Positions 1-11,312 of a stretch of 64,000 nucleotides of DNA are shown one piece after another. The stretch is from Symbiodinium natans (Eukaryota > Sar > Dinophyceae > Suessiales > Symbiodiniaceae). Under the pieces are notes generated by a model that saw only the letters and a program-made list of their open reading frames with translations, searched no databases and was not told where the DNA came from. A program made the position numbers and the translations under genes. Each line of letters begins with the position of its first letter. The stretch's first letter is position 1. The stretch is taken from contig CAJNDS010000946.1 in NCBI GenBank assembly GCA_905221605.1, forward strand, positions 1-64,000, written 5' to 3'.

Positions 1-220
<220 letters not shown>

Positions 221-224
<4 letters not shown>

Positions 225-1330
225 CAATCTTAGTTGGTAGTTTTTTGGTTGTTTTGTTATTTTTTATTTTTTTTTTATTTATGTTTTTGTGATGACCATA
301 TATTATATATATATAAATCCGAATAGCGATTCCCTTTTTTTGTCAAAGATTCTTTATTTATTTCGATATATTCATAGAGAAGAAACAAAGAAAGTAGGAA
401 GTTTTAGAAGAATATGAAGGGGGGGCGGGATGGTGAAATCACAAAAGAAGAAACTGTAGGCGAATCGATACATAAGATTTATATTCGCCGAAAAAAGATC
501 ACTGTGTTGGCCCGTTTAAAAATTGAGGCTTTCTGGTTTAAGAAAAATATTATTTTTGTTCATATTTTAAATTTATTTTTATTTAATAATATTGATTTTG
601 CATATAGATTCATATAATGAGAAATTTTACCTCCCAATGGCGAACAAAGATTTGACGAACAGAGATTTATGCTCGGCACTAACCAAAACAAAAGAAAGAG
701 AAAGATTCCTCATTATTTCAATATCCAAGATCTCGGAAGACCATATCGCACCAATACGAATTCCCAAATTCTCTTCCACATATTCAAAACCCACCACCAC
801 CCCGAATTAGAAAAGAATTTCGAGACTCGTGCCACGATCACAAGCAAAACAAGATTCCAGAAAATCGCTATGGGCCCAACTCATGGCTCACTCAATAATC
901 AACGGCCCTACATAAACATAGAATCTAGCATGAACCTCGCACGTCGGACTACACCCACAAATCTACACACACGCCCGGCGTTGCTTCCGAAATACAAGAT
1001 ACAATCCTCTTAAAAAATCAACTCTATCGGTCCACTTCCATAAATCTGATCCTTTTTTGGTTCAGATTTCGAAATCCAATCCCTTCGTAAGATCTTCACT
1101 GATCTGCAACATGGCTTCCGTCAAGCTTGCCATTTGCAAGGCAGCTGCCGAATCATCACAGAAATAAAAGACGTCTGATATTCTAGCAACCTTCGAGATC
1201 TTCTGCTGAGATTTCGAGATTTATGCTGACATCTCCTTCAATCGACGTTGTGGGGAACGTATGCTTCCAAATAGAACCACATCAATTTTCTGGTTCTGGG
1301 CCCGCTTCTGTCCCTTGCAAAGTGAAACAT
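221..1330. other. AT-rich stretch, no recognised gene
   Basis: The base composition is very unlike the GC-rich islands in the rest of the window. Short open frames exist (for example 414-617 and 669-1013 on +) but show no family motif. It could be organelle-derived DNA, a contaminant join or an AT-rich repeat. I cannot tell which. Confidence 0.5.
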
Positions 1331-1350
1331 AAAAAACCCTAAACCCTAAA

Positions 1351-1452
1351 TTGGGATGTTCCCTCCTATACCAACAGTCCTTATTTGGATTATAATAGGG
1401 GGTTTCGATAATTCCTGTTTAGGACTGTTGGTATAAGGGAAAACATCCCAAG
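1351..1452. repeat. foldback element, family A
   Basis: Terminal inverted repeats begin TTGGGATGTTCCC and end with the complement AACATCCCAA. Inner arms CAACAGTCC / GGACTGTTG flank a short loop. The same design recurs near 11.1, 39.6, 52.5, 52.8, 55.4 and 56.1 kb, so it is a small non-autonomous repeat (MITE- or introner-like). Telomere-like CCCTAAA lies directly on its left. Confidence 0.8.
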
Positions 1453-1552
1453 CCCGAAGCCTTAAACCGTAATTTTCAGGATCCTAATCTCAGGAGGCGA
1501 AGGATACCTGCATGTCGGATGGTCGGACCCCACACCCTTCAACGGACCGTTG

Positions 1553-1910
1553 GGCTATTCCAAGATGGGTTTAGGGGCTTAGGGTTAAGGTTTCGGGTTT
1601 AAGGTTTAGGGCTTAGGGTTACTAAGGTTTAGGGTTTAAGGTTTCGGGTGGGTAGCACGGGTTACCACTCCTTTTTTAAGACAGCCGTGTAATGGGTAGC
1701 TCGCTAGGAAGCCATGCCTTAGACTGTTTGATGGCCAAGAAAAGACTGTCAACCAGCTGGAGGGTTTTTAGAGAGTGCTGCAGGCCGGGTTTAGGGTTTA
1801 GGGCTGAGGGTTAGGATGTAGGGTTTAGGGAGTTGCCTAGTGCTCAGCAGCAAGTGTTTTGGACGCTTGGGTTTGGGACTGAGCCTGACTGTAAACCCTA
1901 AACCCTAAAC
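1553..1910. repeat. degenerate telomere-like repeats
   Basis: Scattered TTTAGGG-type units (TTTAGGG, GTTTAAGG, TTTCGGG) in unique sequence. No coding frame is convincing. Confidence 0.6.
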
Positions 1911-2256
1911 ACTATGTGAAAATGGATGCAACAACTTGCTGTCAGATTCATAGTCTGGCCAGGTTATCTGGCCAGATTGGATTTCATGCAAATGCCTGGA
2001 CGACCTGGGGTGCAGAGCTCAAAGCTCCAAGCCCCTCAAAAGCCGAGCGAGCAGAGTGCCAGCCGGGCGGCTTGGGTTGGGTTTGGGCACTTGGCAAGGC
2101 AGCCCACTCTGCAGGAACAAAAGATCTTCCCCCAAGCTGGGAGCACCGGCTCGGAGACAGGGCTTGCAAAAACTAAGGGGAAAAGCAATTTCAGCTTGTT
2201 TGTTCTGGCTGTTCAGACTCTGATCGTGTCCCATTGTTAGGGTTTAGGGTGTGTGC

Positions 2257-2396
2257 GGGGGGGGGGGGGGGGGGGCAGGGGGGGGGGAGGGGGCGGGGGG
2301 GGGGCGGAGGAGGGGGGGGGGGGGCGGGGGGGGAGGGGGGGGGGGCGGGGGCGGGGGGGGGGGCGGGCGGGGGGGGGGGGCGGGGGGGGGCGGGGG

Positions 2397-2436
<40 letters not shown>

Positions 2437-2535
2437 CGGGGGGGGGGGGGGGGGGGGGGGGCGGGGGGGGGGGCGGGGGGGGGGGGGGGAGGGGGGGGGG
2501 GGGGGGGGGGCGGGGGGGGGGGGGGCGGCGGGGGG
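2257..2535. repeat. 280-bp G-rich tract
   Basis: Nearly pure G on the + strand with single C or A interruptions, directly after GGGTTTAGGGTGTGTGC. It has a strong G-quadruplex potential. The glycine- or proline-rich frames across it are low-complexity artefacts. Confidence 0.9.
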
Positions 2536-2539
2536 TTTT

Positions 2540-3190
2540 GTATAACCTCACACTGCCTTGCAGGACACCGAAGCCACTTCCCCCGCTCAGAGCGTGTAAA
2601 GAGGAATACTGTTTGCCCGGTGGCCCAACACACCTCTGCATCTACATTCGACTTGTGGGAACAACTGCAGTAATTGGCAAAACTCCGGCCTTCTGCGTGT
2701 CGAAGCGAGTCTTGTCATCCCGATCTTTGAGGAGAAGTGCTAAATTGTTCTTGCAGCTTTAGCTCTTCTGCATTGCCATCGGTCGAAATGAGCAACTGCC
2801 ACCATAATGCAGCTTCTCGCTGGGATCAACGATTTCGAAAGGCCAGGCCCCGATGCTTCCCTAAACTAGAGAACAAGTCTCCCGAAAGCGTTTGGAGCAG
2901 CGATGTTTTCACAGAAAAAACATCTGTGGCAATGGCTCAATGTCCGATACACGGGTTGCATTTGCGTCACAAAGCTCATGGATTTTCAAGCAAAGCTGTG
3001 CCAAGATCTCTGGCCAAATCCCGTTATCAGCACGGTACTCACTAGGGGCAAGTAAGGAAGAGTGCGTAGTTTAATCCTCTACTGATGGCAGCAAGTTTCA
3101 TCTAGTACCCAAGCATGCTCTTTTTTACAATTGTTTTCAGCAAATTCTGTCACCTACCAATTGATCATGCTATCTTGAAACTGCAGCCTG
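2540..3190. other. no gene seen; 3' flank of the TIR-like gene
   Basis: Mixed-composition sequence with only short unsupported frames. It lies downstream of the minus-strand gene that ends at 3198 and probably holds its 3' UTR. Confidence 0.4.
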
Positions 3191-3197
3191 TTATGTG

Positions 3198-4742
3198 CTA
3201 GACAGGCGACTCTGACTCAGGTCGCGAAGAGCCTGAGGATGAAACACGTGCATCTAACAACCGGCAGGCGCTCAAATACTCCACGGCAGCTTTCTCCGCC
3301 AGCTTGCTGTTAACATCACCAACTGCGAAGCCGATTTCTGCCATGATCTTTTCATGGTCGCCCTGGTTGCTGGCTGAACACTGACTAATATCCACAACCT
3401 CCATGGCATCTTTGACCTTCTTCTTCAACTTCCTGATGTCAGCTTGAGTCTCTTGTGTTGGCACTTCAATTCGAATTGTCTTCTGCTGCATGCACGCCAA
3501 GTAGAGCTCGAAACAGCACCAGGATCGTGTTGGAGGCTCGATCTTTGCGTCCACAGCCAACAGGACTTGTTCCGCTTGTGCCAGAGCACGAGCAAATGGA
3601 GATTTGCTGGGTTTGTTTCCCAACACCTCGCCGATGTTGATGTTCTGCGGCAATGCGAAGCTGCAAATCCACACATCTTCTTTGGGCCCGAGACTTTGTA
3701 GAGTGTCCACGAAATCCTGAAACTTCTCGTTCCAGCAGTGTGACACAAAGGTTCGAGCACGTTGAACGCGTCCCTCCGTGAGGAACGCCCACATTCCAAG
3801 CGTTCCCTTGGCATCGCGGCCTTTCTTCGCGGCCCCGTCTTTTGTCAAAGGCTTGATGAGCCGACTCACCACCACGTGCATATTGGTATTCAACGGACTA
3901 GCTGCTTGGCCGTCACAGAAGCTATGGGGCATATCTCCATGTTCCATTGAGCAGTCCTCGTCGAAGCACAGGTGCTTTGGTCGTCCCTGGTCCATGGTGA
4001 AGGCGTGTTTATCGCAATACTTCACCAGCGCGTCCTCATGGTCCGCCAAAAAATGCGAGACGTGCGCCACTGTGAGGCTCCAGAACTCAGGTCCCCCAGC
4101 AGCCTGCATGGCAGCTTTTGCCAACAAGCGGTCTCTTTGCTGCTGAGCTGTCTGAGAATAACAAGCCGAACAAGCACCTTGTTTCCCACTGTTCAGTCTT
4201 GATTCCAGTCGCTGCAGGGTTCGCTCCGTGGGGCCATCGATGGGTACAACGAAAGTCCACGATGATTCTCGCTTCAGACAACCTATGATGCAGCACGCCG
4301 TCGTAATTGCCGCCACTGCCAAGGTCACCAGAATCCACTGCAGGATAACACCAGTCTCTGCTGTAGAATCCCCAGTGCTTGGGGCACTGCTTGCAGTGCT
4401 TGGAGCACTGGCGGAAGGACTGGCTGAAGCAACGCACCACTCCGAGTTGAGCTGCTTGCATGCTGCCTCTGAACCTGGTGAATAGCATGGCAAAGCCCAG
4501 TTCTTGTGGAAGCATTCTTCAGCCTGGGCCAGACAGTCAAAGCAACCTGGGATACAGTATTCACCACCGCTCTCCAGACAGTAACGAGCACTGCCTGCGG
4601 AGAAGCAGTCGCCATCTAGGGAGCAATCTTCTTCTCTGTAACGGTCGCATTGCTGGCATCCACCGGTTGCTCCGGCTGCAGTGGCGATCAAGGCAACCAA
4701 GCTGAGCAAGATGGGTCGAGACATCCGGGTTGTGCGCGCCAC
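3198..4742 (-). CDS. single-pass membrane protein with TIR-like cytoplasmic domain
   Basis: An intact 514-residue frame. Residues 1-25 are a signal peptide (basic start, then LLSLVALIATAAGA). About 27-115 is a cysteine-rich ectodomain. A Ser/Ala/Thr-rich stalk follows, then a transmembrane helix at about 141-167 (ILQWILVTLAVAAITTACC). The cytoplasmic part carries FVSHCWNEKFQDF, VWICSFALPQN and RSWCCFELYLAC. This pattern is typical of the TIR-like domains frequent in dinoflagellates and diatoms. That family assignment is from memory. Met-7 is an alternative start. There are no introns, and a GGCTCAAG motif resembling a spliced-leader relic lies 20 bp upstream, so the gene may be a retroposed cDNA. 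The ligand and signalling role are unknown. Confidence 0.8.
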   Translation of the reverse strand: MARTTRMSRPILLSLVALIATAAGATGGCQQCDRYREEDCSLDGDCFSAGSARYCLESGGEYCIPGCFDCLAQAEECFHKNWALPCYSPGSEAACKQLNSEWCVASASPSASAPSTASSAPSTGDSTAETGVILQWILVTLAVAAITTACCIIGCLKRESSWTFVVPIDGPTERTLQRLESRLNSGKQGACSACYSQTAQQQRDRLLAKAAMQAAGGPEFWSLTVAHVSHFLADHEDALVKYCDKHAFTMDQGRPKHLCFDEDCSMEHGDMPHSFCDGQAASPLNTNMHVVVSRLIKPLTKDGAAKKGRDAKGTLGMWAFLTEGRVQRARTFVSHCWNEKFQDFVDTLQSLGPKEDVWICSFALPQNINIGEVLGNKPSKSPFARALAQAEQVLLAVDAKIEPPTRSWCCFELYLACMQQKTIRIEVPTQETQADIRKLKKKVKDAMEVVDISQCSASNQGDHEKIMAEIGFAVGDVNSKLAEKAAVEYLSACRLLDARVSSSGSSRPESESPV

Positions 4743-4761
4743 AACCGCGACAACGCCAAAA

Positions 4762-4769
4762 CTTGAGCC
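4762..4769 (-). other. possible spliced-leader relic
   Basis: GGCTCAAG matches the last eight bases of the dinoflagellate spliced leader. It sits just 5' of the intronless TIR-like gene and abuts a telomere-like array. Eight bases are weak evidence alone, but the position is right for a retrogene. Confidence 0.4.
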
Positions 4770-4770
4770 C

Positions 4771-4849
4771 CCTAAACCCTAAACCCTAAACCCTAAACCC
4801 TAAACCCTAAACCCTAAACCCTAAACCCTAAACCCTAAACCCTAAACCC
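4771..4849. repeat. CCCTAAA array
   Basis: About 11 perfect tandem CCCTAAA units on +, directly at the 5' edge of the TIR-like gene. Confidence 0.95.
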
Positions 4850-6470
4850 CATATGGCTCCGGGATGCTGCGGGCATCTCTGGCTCTTTCAGGGGAATCCG
4901 GTGTGTAACATCCCGTGAAAGAGCCTCCCAAAGGAAACTTCAACTGTGCTTCTCTCATACTTCTTGAGGCCAACAAACGTCTAGGGCTCTACGTGTCATA
5001 TCCTTCGCTTGTGCAATCTTGTGCATTGTTTTTCTTTTATTCTGGTGCGCTGTCAAGCTGAAAGCAGCACCCCATTTCAACAGCAGTAAGCCAGAACAAC
5101 TAAGAGACGGTCATGCCCCGTCCGAAGTAATGCTAAAGGCTCCAGGCTGAAGCCAGGGCTGCTTGCCAAGGCGCAGTAAATCTGGATGATCTTCGTGCAG
5201 CGTCTGAGATGGATAAAACAAGGCAACATGGCTGCGCAAGCAGACTGTAGTGTATTATACTACGCTGAAGTACACCGCACTTCTGTACACGATAGTCAGC
5301 TATTCTATACGGCGCAGACGGCTTCAACAGGACATGTAGGCTGTCCCAGCAGGCTGGATTTTCCAGTCACAACTTTCTCATAATATAACCATGGTATACT
5401 TTCCTCTATAATATGCTGCAGCATACTGTGATTCCATTGTGATTACTATGGACGGATACTACAGTAAAACTGGGCCGCCCCACAATATGTGCATCCGCTA
5501 GCATGCTTCAATGCGGACGGCGGAAGGCACTCACCATCTCTGTTGCATATCGCGCACTGACAAACTTGGAATCAAGATTTTGCACAATCTGAAAACAAAC
5601 GCCGCGGTTGAGCTGGCTACGGGCCTGCAAGCCCCCGTGAACCTCAACAGAACCTAGAGAAAGTTCCAGATGGCAGAAACCAATGAGCATCACTGGAATG
5701 CCACTACACTGAGTTACGGAAGTGTGAGTATAGCTACTGGTAAGACCTAAATGCGGTCACATATTAAACATAAGATCCCGAGAAGTCCCCAAATAGGAGA
5801 GACCCCCTAAGAACCCTAGAAGAGGAGCTCCTGTAGAAGTGGATTGCTCGGTAACCCAGGGGTTCGTAGGGCGTCTGTCCTCTTTAGGGGACCCCTGGAT
5901 ATCCTCTTTAGGAGCCCCTGGAGATCTACCCGAACATCGAAATACCCTGAAGGTGCTCCGACAGACCGAGCCGCTCGACGCCCGAGAGCACACGTTCGTG
6001 GAGCGCCTGGGCCTCACAACCAGGACCCTAGAGTAATCGTAAAGTAGCCGATAAAGAACGATAGTATACGATACTAAACCACATGAGCTCCATATGAAAC
6101 TGTCTATGAACCCACTAACCAGGCCTCTACATGATGTCTGCATGAACCCTTGCACTCGCCCCTGAACCTGAGGAAAGCTTAGGCTTGACCCCCTTTCGGG
6201 GGAGAGCCAACTTGTTCGGCACCTGGGCACACGGGTCTCGGACTGATGAGATCATAGGGAACCTAAAGTCTTTTTTGTTCACAGCACACCGTATTCTATA
6301 AGTAGTATGCTATAGTATTAGAGTATACTAGAGCATACTATAGTATACTTTAGCAAACCAAACCTCGATTGCAAGAGCTTCCTCCTCAGGTCAATTCCTG
6401 AGGGCCCCCAAGTTGGAGAGCGCCAAGAAGCCTCTAAGGAACCTTAATATACTTTAGTTTACTATAGTTT
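4850..6470. other. no gene; palindromic TAGTATAC repeats
   Basis: The only recurrent feature is short palindromic AT motifs such as ACTATAGTATAC, clustered at about 5230-5480, 6290-6360 and 6445-6495. Open frames here (for example 5757-6230 on -) have no recognisable content. Confidence 0.5.
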
Positions 6471-6480
6471 ACTATAGTAA

Positions 6481-7634
6481 ACTATAGTATACTCTGCAGC
6501 GCAGTCCGACCGGCACCCAAGTCCACTGCAGGAAGCCGATTGCCCATGCTGGTACTGGGGCCGCCCACATCGTTTGCATGCCCCAGCCCCAATTGCCCCA
6601 TACCGTTAAATCCCCAAGCAACGCACAGCTATGTTGTTGGCCACAAGAGATTTGACGAGCTGTACGCCCGGCCCCCAAATCTACAGTTGGTAGCCGGTCT
6701 CCCATATCCGAAGACTGAGTACCCATAGTGGATAGGTGCCCCAACCCCAACTGCCCGTAGTTCTTGGAGCCCCAACACTTAACGGTCGCATCATCCAACA
6801 ATGCGCAGACAAACCAAGTCCCAGCTGAGAGCTGGGTTGCTGTGCGGCCCACCCCGAGATCCACGTGGGAGCACAGCCTCGATCTGCCCCAACACTTCAC
6901 ATTACCGTCGGTGAGCAGGGCGCAAGCGAACAAATGCCCAAGCGCAAGTTGTTTCGCCACTTTGCCAACACCGAGGTCCACCACAATTTGACCATGGCTT
7001 GCATATGACAGATACGATGTATCACCACTGCCCAATGCGCAGTTCATGTTGCTGTTTGTTGTGATCCAGCACGTGACGGTACCATCGAAAACGATGGCAG
7101 AGAAATGATAAGTCGTCTGAGAATGCATCGGCAAAATCGAGGATGGTCCCCTAAACCCTAAACCCTAAACCCTACACCCTACACCCTACACCCTAAACCC
7201 TAAACCCCAAACCCTAAACCCTAAACCTCCAGGATGGTGCGCTCAGAGCCAAGGTAAACAGCGGGACACATATTTCCCAAAGTCCAGGGCCAGCTGCCAG
7301 GGTAAGACCCTCTCTCAGTTGAGTCTCCATGCATGTGGAAGGATGAAGCACCAACGACCTTCCTGCGCCCGGTGCCAAAATCAATGGCCGAAAGCCTCTC
7401 AACCTGCCCTGGCCCAGTCCCCGCTGCAATCCTCCGCCCCAAAGCTGCATCGTAGCCCAAGCCCCAACACACTGCAACACCATCACCCCAAGCGCAGGAA
7501 TGATGGAGGCCAGCACCTACTCCCTGGATGGCTGCCAGGGAGTTTCTGCAGCATATGGTCAGCACAACCACATGAAGCCCGGGCAACCTATGACGTCCGA
7601 CAGTCGTGGAAGGCCTCCCTCCCGCCATCTGCAT
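6481..7634 (-). pseudogene. RCC1-like repeat protein, interrupted
   Basis: Two minus-strand frames (7634-7221 and 7134-6472) carry RCC1/BLIP-II-type blades: HHSCAWGDGVAVCWG, HLFACALLTDGNVKCWG, WFVCALLDDATVKCWGSKN and QHSCALLGD. Each blade ends in the typical CWG. The frames are separated by a CCCTAAA array at 7150-7227, and the last blade loses frame near 6544. Bases ACCATCCT occur on both sides of the array. The array could be an intron or an insertion. RCC1-like domains form beta-propellers that bind protein or chromatin, and the specific role is unknown. Confidence 0.65.
7150..7227. repeat. CCCTAAA/CCCTACA array within RCC1-like gene
   Basis: About ten units including a homogenised CCCTACA subset. 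It splits the RCC1-like frame. Confidence 0.9.
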
Positions 7635-7649
7635 TCCCGCCTAAGTCAA

Positions 7650-8480
7650 GCTGCCTGACAAGCCTAGAGTTTAGGGTTTAGGGTTTTGAGGTTTGGGGTT
7701 TGGGGTGTAGTGGCATTGTCTTCAATAACAATGCCAAAGCTTAAGGTATGCTGCCTTGTGGATGCGGCGTGTTGCTGGTCGTCTGTTTGGCCCGACTTTT
7801 GCCACAATCATCAGAATCACTGCGAGATCTCTGACAACATCCTACTTACGGGTGCTTGCTCTCGCAAGTTTGCATCTCACAGCTTGGGTTTGTGAGGGTC
7901 ACTGGCTCGGGACCGTCTCTACCCTAAACCCTAAACCCTAAAAAACCTAAACCCTACACCCTAAACCGGTCGATGAGTTCTGAGCCTGCGTAATTCGGGG
8001 GGGGGGGGGAGGTATCTGCGAACTCTACAGCCTAACCCAACTGCTCCTGTGCTTCGTCATAGATTGCAACCCCCCAAGCGATAGTCCATAATTAGTCAGT
8101 AAGAATTACCCCAGACGAGACTAAATGACATCATTGAACATACTCAAGAATAACTATTAACTTTTTGCCATGTCGTAGCGGCTGTAGCGAATGTCGACCG
8201 CTCGCTTCATTAACTCCCACTTTGAAACGTTTTCTCAGGTTGAATTTCTCAAATGTCTCTTTCTTTCATCCAGTTCCAGTGGCTCCTAGACTTGGCGTGA
8301 CACAGCAGTCAGATCAGAAACCATCTTCGAGCCATACACCAGTTTCTGCGACTTTCTGCGATGCAACCTGCATTTGTCAAATGGTGGCGAAGTGCAGAAA
8401 AAGGATGGATGGCCACAGCCTAAACATGCAAAAGTCATGGCGCACTGGAATGTCATGTGATTGTTCCATGTGCATCCCTT
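7650..8480. other. no supported gene
   Basis: Short degenerate telomere-like runs (7668-7690, 7918-7966), a G run at 7998-8009 and unsupported short frames. Confidence 0.4.
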
Positions 8481-8485
8481 GCTGT

Positions 8486-8833
8486 TCAATCAAAATCGCA
8501 TTCTCGCATGATCCATGACTCATGGCCGTAGGCCGATGGCATTTTGTGGGTTTCACTGAGGCAACCTGCCATTCTGCCAGAGGGCCACTCTCGGGCGCCA
8601 TGTGCCGTCGCAGGTTCCGTTGCCCGCACCTGCCTCCTACCTCCAAACCAGGGTGCCCTCAAAACTATCACTACACTCGGACGACCCTTAACTACCAATG
8701 CCCAAGCAGTGTGCACCACGAAAGCTGTCGCTTCGCACTTGCGATGAAATTCGTGCGCGTCGGAATCCGTTGGTTGCTTCTGCACGGCAGAGACAGCAAC
8801 ATCTGAAGTAAAATCCGATCCACCTTGTGCCAT
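8486..8833 (-). CDS. hypothetical protein or exon
   Basis: A 115-residue frame with mixed composition (for example SDFTSDVAVSAVQKQPTDSD) and no recognised domain. Overlapping frames exist on the other strand. It could be a decayed exon. Confidence 0.25.
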   Translation of the reverse strand: MAQGGSDFTSDVAVSAVQKQPTDSDAHEFHRKCEATAFVVHTAWALVVKGRPSVVIVLRAPWFGGRRQVRATEPATAHGAREWPSGRMAGCLSETHKMPSAYGHESWIMRECDFD

Positions 8834-9070
8834 GCAGCTTATCCTGCCACATGTTCGGGCTGCCAGCAGGAGGTTGCCATGGATGACAAAGCTTGTGAAG
8901 ATGGAAGCAACACGAGCTCACGCCGAGTCCCCTGATTGGTTGTCACTCAGGTTCAGGGCTTCAGCTTCAGGGTTTAGGGTTTGGGGTTTAGCGCAGCCAT
9001 CTGGCAGTCAACCAAAGGGCAGCCATGGTTCTCGAAGGTTCTAGAGCATTGGCAGCGCAACTGGCAAAAA

Positions 9071-9133
9071 GAGGGTTTAGGGTTTAGGGTTTAGGGTTTA
9101 GGGTTTAGGGTTTAGGGTTTAGGGTTTAGGGCT
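9071..9133. repeat. TTTAGGG array
   Basis: Nine tandem TTTAGGG units on +. Confidence 0.95.
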
Positions 9134-9381
9134 GAGATCTATGTCAAGGAGCTGCAAGTTGCTCGGCAAGGAACATGAAGCTTCCTCATCCCCGTTTGCA
9201 GCTGGGACATGGCGACTGCCAGCAACGAATCCCCACTCCAGACCCTCAACCCCAAAAACGCATCATCTGCAAAGTTCTTGCACTTTTTGTCGGCTGCTTC
9301 AAGGAACGCGCCAAGCTGGAAACGTGCTTGCAGTGGTACGTCCAGGACCTGCAGGCCGGCAAAGGCTTGTCTACTAATTGC

Positions 9382-9465
9382 TTTAAAACCCAGAAAAAAT
9401 ATTCTTCCCTATTAATGTTAATATAGGGAATATTGTTTTTCATTTTTCGGGGTTCTTAAGCAAAC
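9382..9465. repeat. foldback element, family B
   Basis: The core reads CCCAGAAAAAATATTCTTCC, then an inner palindrome (CCCTATTAATG / AATATAGGG), then GGGGTTCTTAAGCAAACAGT. Related copies lie at 38641-38730 and 56625-56722. All share a central CCCTAT/ATAGGG pair and the right end TTAAGCAAA. Confidence 0.6.
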
Positions 9466-9616
9466 AGTAGTTGTCTCACAGGCTTTTCAGGACACGTGAA
9501 GAAGGGCACCCTTGTTGGTTTTAATGGCTCTTTTCAGGTAGATTTGTGTACCAAACCAAAAGGGGAATCAGGGTACGACGCGGGTTCTTGCAGATTTCTG
9601 CGAGCTACTTGGAACG

Positions 9617-10410
9617 TCACTTCTGAGGATCTTCGGATGAGAAACTTGTCCTACGCTGCTGTTGAGGCACTGCCTCAAGGGTGGCCAAGCTCTTTGCTGC
9701 ACTCCTGGTGCGAACCCCCGGCAACTTCTTCTCCAAGCGCCTCCGCCATTTGGTCTGCTGCGCTAGGTACGGATCAAGCATCACAGGCCATGCCAGTTGG
9801 CGAATTTCCTCACGTGCTGCGTCTAGTTGAGACACGTACTTCTTCCATCGCTGCTTTCCCATTTGCGGGTTCGAAGCGTTCAAGTCACGCACCAGTTCAG
9901 CTCCAAAAGCAGGTGACGTCCTCCACTGCTGTAACTCCCACATTGCCAAGAGAAAAAGTGCGAAGGACTCGCGGTTCAGCTCCTCCGGTCCTGCGCTGCC
10001 TCTGCCAGCAGGCGGGAAGGAATAAAACGCTGCCAGTCGCCAGACCATGGCTTCAAGTAACAGCCCTTTGACTCTGATTCCGAACGGCCGCGACTTGATG
10101 GCAACGACGACGTTCCTCGCTGCGCGGGTCTCCTTGTAGAAGCGGTTGATGGGGCCCGAGTTCTTCAGAAAGTCAGGCCCCCCCACGCAAGTTTGGAAAC
10201 CTTTCGGGGTCATCCCGCCGAAGCACCAAGTCCACGCGCAAACCCGGCAAGTTCTGCGGATTCTCGATCCCAGCGAACCAGCACTTGATGGCTATACGTC
10301 CCATCCGGGCCTTCTTCACAAAGGGCAACTTGCGAATTTCAGCAAGGACCTTGGTCCCATCACGCTTGGTGAAGGGGTACCTCGGCCAGGGTGCAAGGTC
10401 ATGTTGAAGC
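9617..10410 (-). pseudogene. hypothetical protein with one frameshift
   Basis: The downstream frame (10213-9617) holds FLKNSGPINRFYKETRAARN, KSRPFGIRVKGLLLEAMVWR and a basic C-terminus. Upstream in another frame (about 10410-10190) continuous coding reads KARMGRIAIKCWF, GIENPQNLPGLRVDLVLRRD. The frame switches at a run of seven C at 10178-10184, which may be a sequencing indel or a real break. The family is not recognised. The 10.4 kb end meets CCCTAAA-like repeats. Confidence 0.45.
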
Positions 10411-10419
10411 TGGCACCGT

Positions 10420-11310
10420 AAACCGTAAACCCTGAACCCTCAACCCTAAACCCTAAACCCTAAACCCGAAAGCCGAAACCCTAAACCCCAAACCTCAGCT
10501 TCTGAGGTTGGCTCTTGAGAGCAGATCTGGGATGTCAGTCGCACCGAAAGAAAAAAAACAAATGTCCAAATCCAGTATTCTGGCTGCTTCCTGGTGGACT
10601 TCCGGGCCCTGGACACTTGAAGGTCCCAGTCGCTTTTCCCTGCAGAGTACGTGTCATGCTTCACGGATCCGACGGACTCCATCACGATGTCCTAGGCATT
10701 CGACCCTAAACCCTAAACCCTAGACCACTCCTACCTACACACACAAACCTTCAACTAAAGGCAATTTCAAGGGTTCGTGGGCATAGGCACGCCTGTTGAC
10801 TTTTCCATTAATATGCAGGCACAACGGTTCGTAGGCATAGGCGCAACGTTTGGTGGAAACAGGCACGCCGGAAGATTGAGTTCCAAGAACTTGTCAGGGG
10901 GCTCCCAGAAACTGTCAAGGGGGGTGTCCCGAAACCCTTTTGCAGCAGCCTAGCGGAGGGTCCCGAAACCCTAAACCCCAAACCCCACACCGAGCCTCAG
11001 CTTCGGATCTGAGCACCTGGGGTAATGCCTGAACGAGCCTGTCCACGCTGCTACTGAAAGCATTGCCCGACGTAGACGAACCAAACATGCTTGTTCAATC
11101 TGATACCTTACGAAGCGTCCTTAATTGGGACTTGAATATACTTGAATAGGGGGTACCATAATCCGTATTAAGGACTGGCAGTATAAGGGGAACATCCCAA
11201 CTGACACTCCTTGAACTTCCTAATTGGGGATAGGTTTAGGGTTTAGGTTCAGGGTCTAGGGTCTAGCGTTTATGGTTTAGGGTATAGAAAAGGGATCCTT
11301 CCTGCAAAAG
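10420..11310. other. no supported gene; telomere-like fragments
   Basis: Degenerate CCCTAAA runs at 10425-10490 and 10704-10725, and TTTAGGG-like sequence at 11230-11285. Nothing coding is convincing. Confidence 0.4.
11117..11200. repeat. foldback element, family A, truncated on the left
   Basis: Keeps the inner arm GTCCTTAATTGGG and the right end AGTATAAGGGGAACATCCCA but lacks the left terminal TTGGGATGTTCCC. Confidence 0.65.
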
Positions 11311-11312
11311 GG

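Noticed and set aside
2234-2762. Long glycine- and proline-rich open frames
   Set aside because: They arise from the G tract in every frame and have no other content.
9496-10071. 191-residue + frame
   Set aside because: The minus strand gives a longer, more protein-like frame that continues upstream after one frameshift.
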